A DNA stretch of 64,000 nt from Paenibacillus methanolicus (GTDB taxonomy: Bacteria; Bacillota; Bacilli; Paenibacillales; Paenibacillaceae), in NCBI RefSeq assembly GCF_008124765.1, contig NZ_VNHS01000001.1:124001-188000 (forward strand). Direction: 5' to 3'. Below, in pieces: positions 9,517-18,900 of the stretch; position 1 is the stretch's first letter; each line of letters opens with the position of its first letter. A model generated the notes under the pieces. The model was not told the origin of the DNA. It ran no database searches and was given only the letters and a program-made list of their open reading frames with translations. The position numbers and the translations under genes are program-made.

Positions 9517-10686
9517 ATGATCAAAAAAGAAATCGCGCACATTCGCAAACAATTCAAGCTGGATCACGATTTGCTCAATAATTACGACATTCTCAACGTG
9601 TATATTATGAAAGACAGCACCGAGATCTATCATTGGGAGCGTCAGCCGTTCGCGCTGGTGGACCGGGAGAAGCAGGAGCTGCATATGGGCAACTTCAAGA
9701 AGCTGTTGTCCGGCGAGCTGGGCCAGAAGCTGTTCGAGCTGAAGTTCCACGATACCGTGGAAGAAGGAGAGCCGACGATGGTGCTGCTCCATCAAGCGCT
9801 CATCACCGGCGATCCGGACGAGTGGCAGGACTTGATGCTTCATCTCGTGGAGAAGATGATCAAGGACCGCAAATATGAGAAGGACATGGTCGTCACATTC
9901 ATACGCGGACAATACTTCCGTCCGACCAAGTCCAGGAACGATGCAGCCGAGGAGACTGGGAAAGACGAGATGTTCGCGCATCCGTTCATCCTGTGCAGCG
10001 TGAATTCCACCGAGTCGCAGCGGAAGACGCTTATGTTCGATTATGTCGAGCGGCAGTTCAAATACAATGTCTTCGTCGATCCGATCATCAAATTGAGCAC
10101 GCCGGAGCAAGGGTTCTTCTATCCGAGCGTGACGGACGGCTATTCCGACATTAACAGGGTCCTGTATTGCTCGGGCAAAGCCAACGAACCGAATTCGTTT
10201 TTTGTTGAGCAGGTGCTCAATGCCGAGCCGACCGTGACCGCGCTGGAAGAGCGGACCATCTTCGAGGATATCGTGAAGGAAGTCGCGGGCGAGACGCTCG
10301 ATTCGAGCACGATCGCGTATGTGTACGAGGAGATCAACCGGGTCGTCGAATCGCACGATACGGAAGAACCGCCGACGCTGGATTTCAAAGACGTGGAGCG
10401 GCTGCTGACGGCAAGCGGCGTGGAAGACGTGACGCCGGAGAAGGTGGAGCAGGCGTTCCAGACGGTCGTCGACGACCGCAATTACGAGATCAAAGCGAGC
10501 AGCGTCGTGCCGAAGTTCACGTCGAAGTCGATCCGGATCGATACGAAGATCGCCACGATCACGGTCAGCCCGCAGGATTTGAAGCATGTGAAGCAGGTGA
10601 ATTTCCAAGGCAGGAAGTGCCTCTTGATCGAAGTGGACGAGGATGTCGCGATCGAAGGCTTTACGTTGGCGACGGAGAATTTGTAA
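9517..10686 (+). CDS. DUF4317 family protein
   Basis: A 389-residue cytoplasmic protein that matches the DUF4317 family of Firmicutes throughout (MIKKEIAHIRKQFKLD start, family-typical length). No function is established. No signal peptide, membrane segment or obvious catalytic motif is visible; the C-terminal third is charged and helical, ending in a small beta-rich segment. The start is ATG 9517 with AGGAGC 13 bp upstream. It stands alone, separated from the remnants before it by a hairpin and from the AraC gene after it by a good terminator, so it is probably a single-gene unit. Confidence 0.85.
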   Translation: MIKKEIAHIRKQFKLDHDLLNNYDILNVYIMKDSTEIYHWERQPFALVDREKQELHMGNFKKLLSGELGQKLFELKFHDTVEEGEPTMVLLHQALITGDPDEWQDLMLHLVEKMIKDRKYEKDMVVTFIRGQYFRPTKSRNDAAEETGKDEMFAHPFILCSVNSTESQRKTLMFDYVERQFKYNVFVDPIIKLSTPEQGFFYPSVTDGYSDINRVLYCSGKANEPNSFFVEQVLNAEPTVTALEERTIFEDIVKEVAGETLDSSTIAYVYEEINRVVESHDTEEPPTLDFKDVERLLTASGVEDVTPEKVEQAFQTVVDDRNYEIKASSVVPKFTSKSIRIDTKIATITVSPQDLKHVKQVNFQGRKCLLIEVDEDVAIEGFTLATENL

Positions 10687-10695
10687 TCTTCGACC

Positions 10696-10723
10696 GGCCC
10701 TCTCTTTTTGGAGAGGGTCTTTT
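10696..10723 (+). terminator. Intrinsic terminator of the DUF4317 gene
   Basis: GGCCCTCTC pairs with GAGAGGGTC (one G.T) around TTTTTG and is followed by TTTT, 10 bp after the stop codon. Confidence 0.8.
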
Positions 10724-10771
10724 CATTTTGGATTATAAGTCTGCGATGCAGCGAGGGGGGGCTTAAGAATC

Positions 10772-10800
10772 TTGACGACGAATAGGCGGCGGGATACCAT
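10772..10800 (+). promoter_or_regulatory. Possible sigma-A promoter of the AraC/binding-protein pair
   Basis: TTGACG (10772-10777), 17-bp spacer, TACCAT (10795-10800). The -10 matches only 4 of 6; it is the best candidate in the 250-bp gap before the regulator. Confidence 0.3.
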
Positions 10801-10974
10801 GAGAAGGGTTATCCCTATAACTGGAAGCTATCCTTTCCTCACATCAATCGCGTACGGCGAAGAAGTTTCATCATGTATATTGCCTGCAACGCCTCGGGAA
10901 GCGATGATGCGAGTAAAAGTTATCTGAAGCATATTCGCCCCTCCCGCAGAGGAAGGCATCCTGGAGGTATAAGG

Positions 10975-13284
10975 TTGAGAAACTATTTGCTGCGATTGTT
11001 GTCATACAGCCTTTTATTAGGCATACTTCCTTCCGTTCTGATCGGCATCCTCTCGTATTCCATCGCCTCGGGGGACATCGAGAAGAAGGTCAAGGATGTC
11101 AATATGCAGTGGTTGGCGCAGACGCAGATGCGCGTGGAGCAGATGCTCAAATCGATCGAGAAATCCGCGACGCAGCTGGCCAATTCTTCGCTGGTGAAAG
11201 CTTCGATGAACATCAATTATGGCTCGGCGGACTTTGAATCCGTTCGGGAGCTGTCCAAGGAAATGTATAATTTGCAATCCAGCGACGTCGTCATCACGCA
11301 AGCTTATTTGGTGAACCTGAACAAAAACTGGGTGCTTAATTTGAACGCGCTCAAACCCTTCGATCAGTTCGAGAATCAGGAGGAGTTCCGGCGCTATGCC
11401 AGAGAGCCGAAGAGCATCCTGTGGTATACCGGACTCGCCTCGTCGAACGGGGATTTCGCGGAGCCGGTACAGTCCGTTACGATGGTGCACAAAATTCCGA
11501 TTCTGCCGCAGACGAATCAGCCCCAGGGTTTGCTCGTCATCCGCATCGTTTCGTCCGAAATTAAGAATGCGCTTACATTCCCGGATGCGCAAAACCGCAG
11601 CTACGTGCTGGACCGTTCCGGAGCGGATATACTCGGTACCGAGGCGAGCCGACAATCCAATCAAGCGGTCAATCGCGCCGTAGCCGAGCGGCTGGCCTCC
11701 GGGTCCGATCAACCGTCCGGATTATTCAATATGAAGGCGGGCGGAGAGGAAGTCGCCGTGCTCTACCGCGCCTCCGCCTTCAACAGCTGGACGTATGTCT
11801 CGGTCGTCTCGATCGGAGAGCTCAAGAAGGAGACGCAGAAGATCGCGGAATTGACCGTATTGGTCTGCGCCGCCATTCTGCTTATCGTCCTGCTCGCCGC
11901 GCTATATGGCAGCCGCCGGATGTATCGGCCCATCGGGCATTTGCTCGAGGTAGCGCGAGGGCTTGGCGGGAGCAGTCCGGAACAGCCGGCGCCGTCGAAA
12001 CGGGACGAACTAGCGTTTATCAAGCACAGCATGCAATCGCTGGTCGTCTCGCGGGAGCGCGTGGAGCAGCAGTTGATCGGCCAAGCGAGCCACTTGAAGG
12101 ATTTCTTCGTCTTCAAGCTGTTCGCCGGACAGATTACCGAGAACGATTATTTGTTCCGTTCGGCCATGCATGATTTCCCTGCGGGTTGGAAGCGGCTGGG
12201 CGTCCTCGCGCTGCAAATCGACAATTTGCAGGAAACCCGCTACGCGGAGGAGGATCGGGAGCTGCTGCTCTACGCTGTCGGCAATATCGTGCAGGAGGTC
12301 ATCCCGCCATCGGTCCGCTTCGCGCCGATTACGTTTAACCATTCGCAGGTGACTTTGGTCGTCACGGATCTCGAGGAACCCGAGGCGGTCAATCGGCGCT
12401 TCTACGAGCTGGCCGAGACGATCAAGCGGAACGCGGAGCAAGTGCTGCAGCTAAATGTAAGCGTTGGCATAAGCAATCCGTTCCAGGATTTGACGGACAC
12501 GGTGCAAGCGTTCGGGGAGTGTCTGACGGCGCTGCAGGCCAGGATCAAGCTGGGGCCGGAGATCATCGTCCACTACGGAGACGTCGCCAACAGCCCCGGC
12601 GCCGAGCATGTGGAATATTACCATCTGAAGGTGCTGGAGGAGCGGCTCGTCTACGCGATCCGCGAATTGCAACCGGAGCAGGCGTCCGACGTCTTCGGGC
12701 AATATTTGAACGCGCTGCTGTACAAGGATGGCTGCTTGCACGAGCATCAAATACTGCTGGTTCAGCTGGTGTCCCGGCTGCTGCAAATCGTCCAGGAGCA
12801 GGGCATCCGGCTGAACAGCGTGCTGGCGGACGCGGGCGCGATGAAGCGGCTGATGCAGCTGCAGACCCGCGAAGAAATCATGCATTGGTTTACGAGCAAG
12901 CTGTTCAAGCCGATGATCCGGATCCTGTCGGAGAAGTCCGATAGCCAATTCGTCAAGATCGCGGACCGACTCGTGAAATTGATCCAGGAGCAATACGAAC
13001 GGGAGATTACGCTGGAATCGTGCTCGCAGCTTTTGAACTATCACCCGGTCTATCTGAGCCGCATCTTCAAGCGGGAGATCGGCGTCCCGTTCAGCGAGTA
13101 CCTGATGGATTACCGGATGAAGATGGCCAAGGTCATGCTGGAGACGACCGAGCTGAAGGTATCGGAGATTAGCGAGAAACTTCATTATAACAATGTCAGC
13201 TCGTTCATTCGCGGCTACAAGAAAATTTACAACATCACGCCCGGCCAATACCGGGAGTCGATGTCGAAGGAGCGCACGGTATGA
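10975..13284 (+). CDS. Membrane-bound AraC-family sensor-regulator
   Basis: A 769-residue transcription regulator with an extracellular sensor. I chose TTG 10975 because TGGAGGT lies 6 bp before it and the product then begins directly with TM1 (about 7-29); the ATG at 10873 would add a leader with no ribosome site. Order: TM1, extracellular Cache-like region (about 30-285), TM2 (about 289-312), a poorly conserved cytoplasmic region, and a C-terminal AraC DNA-binding domain (about 665-765, two helix-turn-helix motifs). Proteins of this plan usually sense an extracytoplasmic sugar signal and activate a neighbouring transporter. It overlaps the next gene by ATGA, implying translational coupling with a binding protein that may present the ligand. 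Confidence 0.9.
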   Translation: MRNYLLRLLSYSLLLGILPSVLIGILSYSIASGDIEKKVKDVNMQWLAQTQMRVEQMLKSIEKSATQLANSSLVKASMNINYGSADFESVRELSKEMYNLQSSDVVITQAYLVNLNKNWVLNLNALKPFDQFENQEEFRRYAREPKSILWYTGLASSNGDFAEPVQSVTMVHKIPILPQTNQPQGLLVIRIVSSEIKNALTFPDAQNRSYVLDRSGADILGTEASRQSNQAVNRAVAERLASGSDQPSGLFNMKAGGEEVAVLYRASAFNSWTYVSVVSIGELKKETQKIAELTVLVCAAILLIVLLAALYGSRRMYRPIGHLLEVARGLGGSSPEQPAPSKRDELAFIKHSMQSLVVSRERVEQQLIGQASHLKDFFVFKLFAGQITENDYLFRSAMHDFPAGWKRLGVLALQIDNLQETRYAEEDRELLLYAVGNIVQEVIPPSVRFAPITFNHSQVTLVVTDLEEPEAVNRRFYELAETIKRNAEQVLQLNVSVGISNPFQDLTDTVQAFGECLTALQARIKLGPEIIVHYGDVANSPGAEHVEYYHLKVLEERLVYAIRELQPEQASDVFGQYLNALLYKDGCLHEHQILLVQLVSRLLQIVQEQGIRLNSVLADAGAMKRLMQLQTREEIMHWFTSKLFKPMIRILSEKSDSQFVKIADRLVKLIQEQYEREITLESCSQLLNYHPVYLSRIFKREIGVPFSEYLMDYRMKMAKVMLETTELKVSEISEKLHYNNVSSFIRGYKKIYNITPGQYRESMSKERTV

Positions 13285-14777
13285 TCAAAGGTTCACCCGT
13301 CCTGCTTGCCCTCATGCTCTTGGCCGGCACCGTGTCCTCGTGCGCGCCGTTCAGCGCGGACGAAGCCGAACCGGGCGCCGAGACGTTGTACTTGTCGATC
13401 GGGGCAAGCCTCGTCGGCGAGCTCCCGCCCAACAATAACGAAGTGGAACGAGCGATCGAAGCGTATACGAACACGGATTTGCAAATCCAATGGATCCCGC
13501 TGTCCGCCTACGACGACAAGGTCCGATTGATGATCGCGTCCGGCGAACTTCCGAAGCTGATCAAGCTCGGTAACTCGCCGACGTACTTGGCTTCGCTGAA
13601 GGCCGGGCAGTTCTGGGAGATCGGCCCGATGCTCAAGGACTACCCGAACTTAACGTCGCCCGATCCGCGTTATTACGACCACATTGCCGTCGGGGGCAAA
13701 ATCTACGGCATCCCGTTGTTCCGCGATCTCGGCCGCGCGGTCATCCAATACCGGAAGGATTGGTTCGAACGGTTAGGTTTATCGGCGCCGGTAACGCTCG
13801 AGGATTGGTATCGGGTCATCAGGGCGCTGACGCTCGAAGATCCGGATGGCAACGGCAAGAACGATACGTACGGGATGGTGCTCGAGAAACGCTACAATCA
13901 GGACGTCAGCTCGCTGCTGACCCGAATTTCCGTCTCGCAGGGCGGTCCAAACAAGTGGCAGGCGGAGGACGACGGGCGCTTCACGCCGGAATTCATGACG
14001 GAGCCATTCTTGGAGACGATGAAGCTGTTCAGACGATTGTACGAAGAGAAGCTGATCAATCTGGATTTTACGCTGGTGGATACGATCGAGACGTCCAAAA
14101 TCTACGACTCCGGCCGCGCGGGCATCGCGGTCAGCGGAGGGAACGCCCAAACGTGGCAGGATAAGCTGGCGAAGTCCGTGCCCGCAGGGACGGTGGACGT
14201 CGCGCCGCTGTCGGGACCAAGCGGCGTTCGGCTGCCGGGCGAGCCGGGCAACGCGGGCTTCCTGGCGATACCGAAGGACGCGGTCCGATCGGAGAGCGAG
14301 GTCAGGCGAATTCTGGAATTTCTGGACATGCTGCTCGAGCCTCCGATGCAGACCGTCATCGCGCACGGCATCGAGAGCCGTCATTGGGCGGCGAAGGACA
14401 ATTATACCGAAGTGCTGAACCGAACGCTGAACCTGAAGGAGGTCAAGCCTTATCGGGATATGCTGCCTAACTTCGGCGAGGATCTCGATAGCATCCAGCC
14501 TGTTCGCCAGCCCGAGCTATTCCAGAAAAATCAACGCATCGGAGATATGTACCGCTCGTATCTCGTCATGAATCCGGCGCTAACCTTGGATTCGGCGACG
14601 AATGAAGAGCGAGGCAAGGAGCTCGACATCCTCATTACCGATGCGCAGACCCGGTTCATCATGGGCCATCTGGACGAGGCCGGGTGGCAAGCGGAAGTGG
14701 AGAAATGGCGTCAAGCCGGCGGCGACCGGATGATTGCGGAGTATGAAGAAGCGTATAGGCAGGACATCCATTCGTAA
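13281..14777 (+). CDS. Extracellular sugar-binding lipoprotein of an ABC importer
   Basis: A 498-residue solute-binding protein of the LipO/family-1 type. It has a short signal peptide with a lipobox-like VSSC, giving a lipid-anchored protein outside the membrane. Motifs shared with the second binding protein at 17305-18849 include FWEIGPMLKDY, GKIYGIP, YRKDWFE and SGGNAQ, so the two are clear paralogues. It overlaps the AraC gene by ATGA and is followed by a strong terminator, so its transcript is tied to the regulator rather than to the permeases. That suggests a sensing role, although it could also feed the permeases at 15302-17173. Confidence 0.88.
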   Translation: MIKGSPVLLALMLLAGTVSSCAPFSADEAEPGAETLYLSIGASLVGELPPNNNEVERAIEAYTNTDLQIQWIPLSAYDDKVRLMIASGELPKLIKLGNSPTYLASLKAGQFWEIGPMLKDYPNLTSPDPRYYDHIAVGGKIYGIPLFRDLGRAVIQYRKDWFERLGLSAPVTLEDWYRVIRALTLEDPDGNGKNDTYGMVLEKRYNQDVSSLLTRISVSQGGPNKWQAEDDGRFTPEFMTEPFLETMKLFRRLYEEKLINLDFTLVDTIETSKIYDSGRAGIAVSGGNAQTWQDKLAKSVPAGTVDVAPLSGPSGVRLPGEPGNAGFLAIPKDAVRSESEVRRILEFLDMLLEPPMQTVIAHGIESRHWAAKDNYTEVLNRTLNLKEVKPYRDMLPNFGEDLDSIQPVRQPELFQKNQRIGDMYRSYLVMNPALTLDSATNEERGKELDILITDAQTRFIMGHLDEAGWQAEVEKWRQAGGDRMIAEYEEAYRQDIHS

Positions 14778-14783
14778 GCGCGA

Positions 14784-14823
14784 AGCGCGGCGGTGATCAC
14801 ACAGATCACTGTCGCGCTTTTTT
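14784..14823 (+). terminator. Intrinsic terminator after the first binding protein
   Basis: AGCGCGGCGGTGATC pairs with GATCACTGTCGCGCT (small internal mismatch) and is followed by six to seven T. It isolates the regulator/binding-protein pair from the permease operon. Confidence 0.85.
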
Positions 14824-14865
14824 ATTGCTTAGGAAATGATGCTCTAAAAAGAAAAAACGTAAAGC

Positions 14866-15290
14866 GTGTCCGCTAGAGCGGACGAAAGCGAAGGTCAGCA
14901 CGCAAGCCCGATAACAACTCGAACAGACGAGTCACCACCCAAGGCATACCGTTATGTACGAAGCTCGAACGAAAGCTTTGTCCGCAAGGACACGCGAGCT
15001 CCTCGCGAAAGGACACATCGAAGACGGCCGCGCAACGAGTCACGCTTATTAGCAGAGTCCAGAGGGTGCTAACCTTCTGGTTCCCCTCAGCGGAGGGGGA
15101 AGGGGGAGGGAGAAAGGCGGGTTCATAAGGGCGAAGCCCTTTACATCCACCAGGTTATCCGATGCACATCGGAAAGTTGCCCCATGTTTACGCCGGGCGG
15201 CTGCACGCGGATACAGGCAATCAGGTTGCACCAGCCCTATAGGCGGACATCCGCTCACGGTCTAATAATGAGAGGCAAGACGATAAAGGA
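14866..15290. other. Hairpin-rich non-coding block, possible structured RNA or decayed repeat
   Basis: About 480 bp without a convincing gene. At least seven short perfect or near-perfect hairpins are visible: 14868-14883 (GTCCGC/GCGGAC), 14980-14991 (GTCC-GCAA-GGAC, a GNRA loop), 14994-15006 (GCGAG/CTCGC), 15059-15080 (CCAGA/TCTGG), 15127-15141 (AAGGGC-GAA-GCCCTT), 15159-15172 (CCGATG/CATCGG) and 15243-15254 (GCGGA/TCCGC). A purine-rich tract (about 15093-15118) lies in the middle. I do not recognise a known riboswitch or a complete group II intron. It sits directly upstream of the permease operon and should also contain that operon's promoter. Confidence 0.45.
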
Positions 15291-15301
15291 GGTAGCGAGA
15301 G

Positions 15302-16267
15302 ATGAAGCAAGACATCGTTGCTTCGGCGGGCCCTCCCGCAATAGGGGGCGCGGATGGCAAGTCCGGCAAACTGCTGAAGGATCTCATACGGGACAAGTGG
15401 TTATATATGATGCTGCTTCCCGGCGTGTTGTTTTTTCTGATTTTCAAGTACGTGCCGATGTACGGACTATTAATGGCGTTCCAGGATTACAAGCCGTTCA
15501 CCGGCTTCATGAACAGTCCGTGGGTCGGACTCAAGCACTTCGAGCGTTTCTTCTCGGAGCCGCAGTTCGGCATGCTGTTCCGGAACACCGTCATCTTGGC
15601 GATCTACAACCTGGTCTTCTTCTTTCCGCTGCCGATCATTCTGGCGCTCATGATGAACGAAGTCCGGCACGCCAAGTTCAAGTACTTCGTGCAGACGTTC
15701 GTGTACATTCCGCACTTCGTATCCTGGGTCGTCGTCGTCGGCATCTTCTATATGCTCTTCACGACCGAGAACGGCATCATCAACGAGCTGCTCTATCGCC
15801 TTATCGGCGACAAAATCGCGTTCCTGCTCGAGCCGGAATGGTTCCGGACGATGATCATCTCCCAATCGATTTGGAAGGAGGTCGGCTGGGGGACGGTCAT
15901 CTTCCTGGCGGCGCTGGCGGGCGTGGATCTGCAGCAGTACGAGGCGGCGCGGATCGACGGAGCCGGACGCTGGCGGCAGCTGTGGCATATTACGCTTCCG
16001 GCGATACGCAGCACGATCATCATTTTGTTCATCCTTCGCCTGGGCAATTTCCTGGACTCGGGGTTCGAGCAGATCTTCCTTATGCTGACGCCGACGAATC
16101 GCGAGGTGGGGGAAGTGTTCGATACCTATGTGTATACGAAAGGCATGACGCAGGCGCAATACAGCTACAGCGCGGCCGTCGGATTGTTCAAATCGGTCGT
16201 CGGCCTCGTGCTCGTCCTAGGCGCTAATTGGCTGGCGAAGCGGTTCGGGGAAGAGGGCGTGTATTGA
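15302..16267 (+). CDS. ABC sugar importer permease, LplB type
   Basis: A 321-residue integral membrane permease with six predicted membrane segments, the first near WLYMMLLPGVLFFLIF. The cytoplasmic EAA loop that docks on the ATPase is EAARIDGAGRWRQLWHITLP. Start ATG 15302 follows AAAGGAGG. The LplB/YtcP/LipO group imports oligosaccharides, often plant-derived, and uses a shared ATPase (MsmX type) encoded elsewhere, which fits the lack of an ATPase gene here. It lies 33 bp before the partner permease and upstream of a pectinolytic enzyme, so pectic oligosaccharides are the likely cargo. Confidence 0.93.
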   Translation: MKQDIVASAGPPAIGGADGKSGKLLKDLIRDKWLYMMLLPGVLFFLIFKYVPMYGLLMAFQDYKPFTGFMNSPWVGLKHFERFFSEPQFGMLFRNTVILAIYNLVFFFPLPIILALMMNEVRHAKFKYFVQTFVYIPHFVSWVVVVGIFYMLFTTENGIINELLYRLIGDKIAFLLEPEWFRTMIISQSIWKEVGWGTVIFLAALAGVDLQQYEAARIDGAGRWRQLWHITLPAIRSTIIILFILRLGNFLDSGFEQIFLMLTPTNREVGEVFDTYVYTKGMTQAQYSYSAAVGLFKSVVGLVLVLGANWLAKRFGEEGVY

Positions 16268-16300
16268 TGCAGCCGATCCGGAAGAAAGGAGTCATTCGTA

Positions 16301-17173
16301 ATGACGCAAGATAAAACGCTCGGCAATCGCATTTTCGACGCGGTCAATAGCTTCACACTGCTCGTCATTGCGCTCGTATGCGTGCTCCCGTTCGTCTATG
16401 TAACGGCGATCTCGTTCACCAGTCCCGCGGAGGTGGCCAAGGGCGGTTTGATGCTGTGGCCGAAAGAGTGGTCGCTGGCCGCCTACCGGTATATTTTCTC
16501 CACCGATACGTTATTCCGCAGCATGCTCGTCTCCATCTATATCACGGTCGTGGGGACGCTGATCAATTTGCTGTTCACGTCGCTGATGGCCTATCCGCTG
16601 GCCAAGACTCACTTGCGCGGCCGGCAGACGATCCTGCTCGGCGTGCTCATTACGATGCTGTTCAGCGGCGGGATGATTCCGACGTACTTCGTCGTGAAGG
16701 AGCTCCACCTGACCAACACGTTATGGTCGCTGATGCTCCCCGGCGCGATCAGCGCCTTTAATCTGATCGTGCTCAAAAATTTCTTCCAGCAAATTCCCGA
16801 CGGATTGGAGGATTCGGCGCGGATCGACGGCTGCAACGACGTAGGCGTGCTGTTCCGGATCGTGCTTCCGTTGTCGCTGCCGGCGATGGCCACCTTCGGG
16901 CTGTTCTACGCGGTCGGACACTGGAATCAGTTCTTCAACGCCATTCTCTATATCAACGACAACCGTCTCTATCCGATCCAAGTGCTGCTGCGGCAGATCG
17001 TCATTTTATCCCAGAGCAGCATTGGCGACACGTCGATCGAACAGACGGAGATTCAGCCGCTGACGATCCGGATGGCCGTCATCGTATTCGCCACCGTGCC
17101 GATTTTGCTCGTGTATCCGTTTCTGCAGAAGCATTTTGCCAAAGGAGTCATGCTTGGTTCGGTCAAAGGTTGA
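16301..17173 (+). CDS. ABC sugar importer permease, YtcP/AraQ type
   Basis: A 290-residue permease, the second membrane subunit of the importer. Its EAA-type loop reads EDSARIDGCNDVGVLFRIVLP and the C-terminus has the family's typical YPFLQKHFAKGVMLGSVKG. Start ATG 16301 follows AAAGGAG. It is transcribed with the LplB-type gene just upstream and with the binding lipoprotein downstream, from which it is separated by a hairpin. Confidence 0.93.
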   Translation: MTQDKTLGNRIFDAVNSFTLLVIALVCVLPFVYVTAISFTSPAEVAKGGLMLWPKEWSLAAYRYIFSTDTLFRSMLVSIYITVVGTLINLLFTSLMAYPLAKTHLRGRQTILLGVLITMLFSGGMIPTYFVVKELHLTNTLWSLMLPGAISAFNLIVLKNFFQQIPDGLEDSARIDGCNDVGVLFRIVLPLSLPAMATFGLFYAVGHWNQFFNAILYINDNRLYPIQVLLRQIVILSQSSIGDTSIEQTEIQPLTIRMAVIVFATVPILLVYPFLQKHFAKGVMLGSVKG

Positions 17174-17227
17174 AGCTACGAGGATAAACGTAAGGCCGCG
17201 CCGCGTAAAGTACCGCGTTCCGCTATG

Positions 17228-17261
17228 AAGTCCATGCCGCCCCCCGCGCGGCAGCGGACTT
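17228..17261 (+). other. Intercistronic hairpin between permease and binding-protein genes
   Basis: AAGTCC and GCCGC pair with GCGGC and GGACTT across an internal loop. No T tract follows. Such hairpins can protect or process mRNA so that the binding protein is made in excess over the permeases. Confidence 0.5.
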
Positions 17262-17304
17262 TGCATAGATCACAATCCGATATGAGATGACGGAGGGGTT
17301 AGGT

Positions 17305-18849
17305 ATGGGGAAGAAAATAACGCTCGTCTTAGGGAGCGCGCTGCTCGCAAGCACCGTGTTGACCGCATGCAGTTCCGACACGAACAACAATGGTCAGGCT
17401 GCGAACGGCAACGCGCCGGCGACGGGCAACAATCAGGCGCCTGCGCAGGAGGAGAAGCCTTATGAAATTACGTTCGCTTCCCATCTCCCGGGCGAAACGC
17501 CGGCGGAAGACAATCCGTTCGAGCAAGCGCTGGAGAAATACACGAATACGGAGCTGACGATGCAGTGGATTCCGAATTCGGGCTACGACGACAAGATCAA
17601 CGTCATGATCGCCTCCGACGAATTGCCGACGATCGTGAAGGTCAGCTACGTCCCGAATATCATCAGCACGATGCAGAACGATATTTTCTGGGAAATCGGC
17701 CCGTATCTGAAGGATTACAAGAACTTGGCCGCGCAGCCGGAGACGTATTACAACAACATCAAGGTGGACGGCAAGATCTACGGCATTCCGGTGTTCCGAC
17801 CTGTCGGTCGCGCGGTGCTGCATTACCGCAAAGACTGGTTCGACGCGAAGAGCTTGACCGTGCCGAAGACGCTGGACGAGTGGTACAACGTCATGAAAGC
17901 GGTTGCCGAGGGCGATCCGGATCAGAATGGCAAGCGGGATACCTACGGCATGATGCTGGACAAAAACTATAACCAAGGCACGGCTTCCATGTTAACCCGG
18001 CTTAGCGTCTCGCAAGGCGGACCGAACAAGTGGAAGGTTGACGATCAAGGCCATTTCACGCCGGAATTTATGACGGACGAATTCTTCAATACGATGAAGC
18101 TGTTCAGACGGCTGTACGAGGAGAAGCTCATCAATCAAGACTTCGCGGTGAGCGACGCGACCACGATCGACAAGGCGTACGAGTCCGGCCGCGTGGCCGT
18201 TCGCATCTCAGGCGGCAACGCGCAGTCGATGCAGACGAATCTGGAGAAGGTCGTGCCGACGGCCGTGATGGACGCGGTCGGCTTGGAAGGACCGCAGGGC
18301 ATCCGGGTGCCGGGCGAGAACGGCAACGCGGGCATCTTGACGGTGCCGAAGTCGTCGGTCAAGAACGAAGAGGAGCTGAAGCGGGTGCTCACGTTCTTGG
18401 ACCAGCTGCTCGACAAGGAAATGGTCAATCTCATTAATAAAGGAATTGAAGGCAAGCACTACAAGGTAGAAGGCGACGTGACGGTTCCGCTCGACAAGGA
18501 CGCCGATGCCAAGGAAGTGAAGCCGTATCGCGACGTGCTGCTGCAGCGCGGCGAAGCGTACAACATGGACCGGCCGATGCAGCAGACGCCGTTGTTCAAG
18601 AAGAATAACGAGGTCGTCACGGAGAACGAGAAGCATGCGGTGCCGAATCCGGCGCTTACGCTGCTATCGGCCATGTACACCGACCGCGGCGCCGACCTGG
18701 AGTTGATGATCACCGACGCCGAGACGAAGTTCATCATGGGCAAGATCGACGAAGCCGGCTGGCAGGCGGAAGTCGAGAATTGGAAGAACGCTGGCGGCGC
18801 GCAGATGATGGAGGAGTACAAGGAAGCGTATCTGAAGGTGAAGCCATAG
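17305..18849 (+). CDS. Extracellular sugar-binding lipoprotein (LipO type)
   Basis: A 514-residue solute-binding lipoprotein. I chose ATG 17305 (MGKKITLVLG) with GGAGGGG 6 bp upstream; the ATG at 17287 lies before that site. The signal peptide ends in a lipobox VLTAC, then a low-complexity Asn/Ala/Pro linker, then the two-lobed binding fold. It resembles the 13281-14777 protein along its length (FWEIGPYLKDYKNL, GKIYGIPVFR, HYRKDWFD, RISGGNAQ). It is placed between the permeases and the pectinolytic enzyme, so it is the likely main receptor for products released by that enzyme. Confidence 0.92.
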   Translation: MGKKITLVLGSALLASTVLTACSSDTNNNGQAANGNAPATGNNQAPAQEEKPYEITFASHLPGETPAEDNPFEQALEKYTNTELTMQWIPNSGYDDKINVMIASDELPTIVKVSYVPNIISTMQNDIFWEIGPYLKDYKNLAAQPETYYNNIKVDGKIYGIPVFRPVGRAVLHYRKDWFDAKSLTVPKTLDEWYNVMKAVAEGDPDQNGKRDTYGMMLDKNYNQGTASMLTRLSVSQGGPNKWKVDDQGHFTPEFMTDEFFNTMKLFRRLYEEKLINQDFAVSDATTIDKAYESGRVAVRISGGNAQSMQTNLEKVVPTAVMDAVGLEGPQGIRVPGENGNAGILTVPKSSVKNEEELKRVLTFLDQLLDKEMVNLINKGIEGKHYKVEGDVTVPLDKDADAKEVKPYRDVLLQRGEAYNMDRPMQQTPLFKKNNEVVTENEKHAVPNPALTLLSAMYTDRGADLELMITDAETKFIMGKIDEAGWQAEVENWKNAGGAQMMEEYKEAYLKVKP

Positions 18850-18900
18850 ACTTTCGTCAACGGCAACACGAGAGAAAACGAAAACCGAGGAGGATTCACG

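Noticed and set aside
14866..15290. A group II intron
   Set aside because: One hairpin resembles an intron segment, but no domain V, no boundary motifs and no reverse transcriptase were found.
15184..16227. Long alternative frame over the LplB-type permease
   Set aside because: It is an Arg/Gly-rich shadow of the real gene in a GC-rich region, with no ribosome site or family match.
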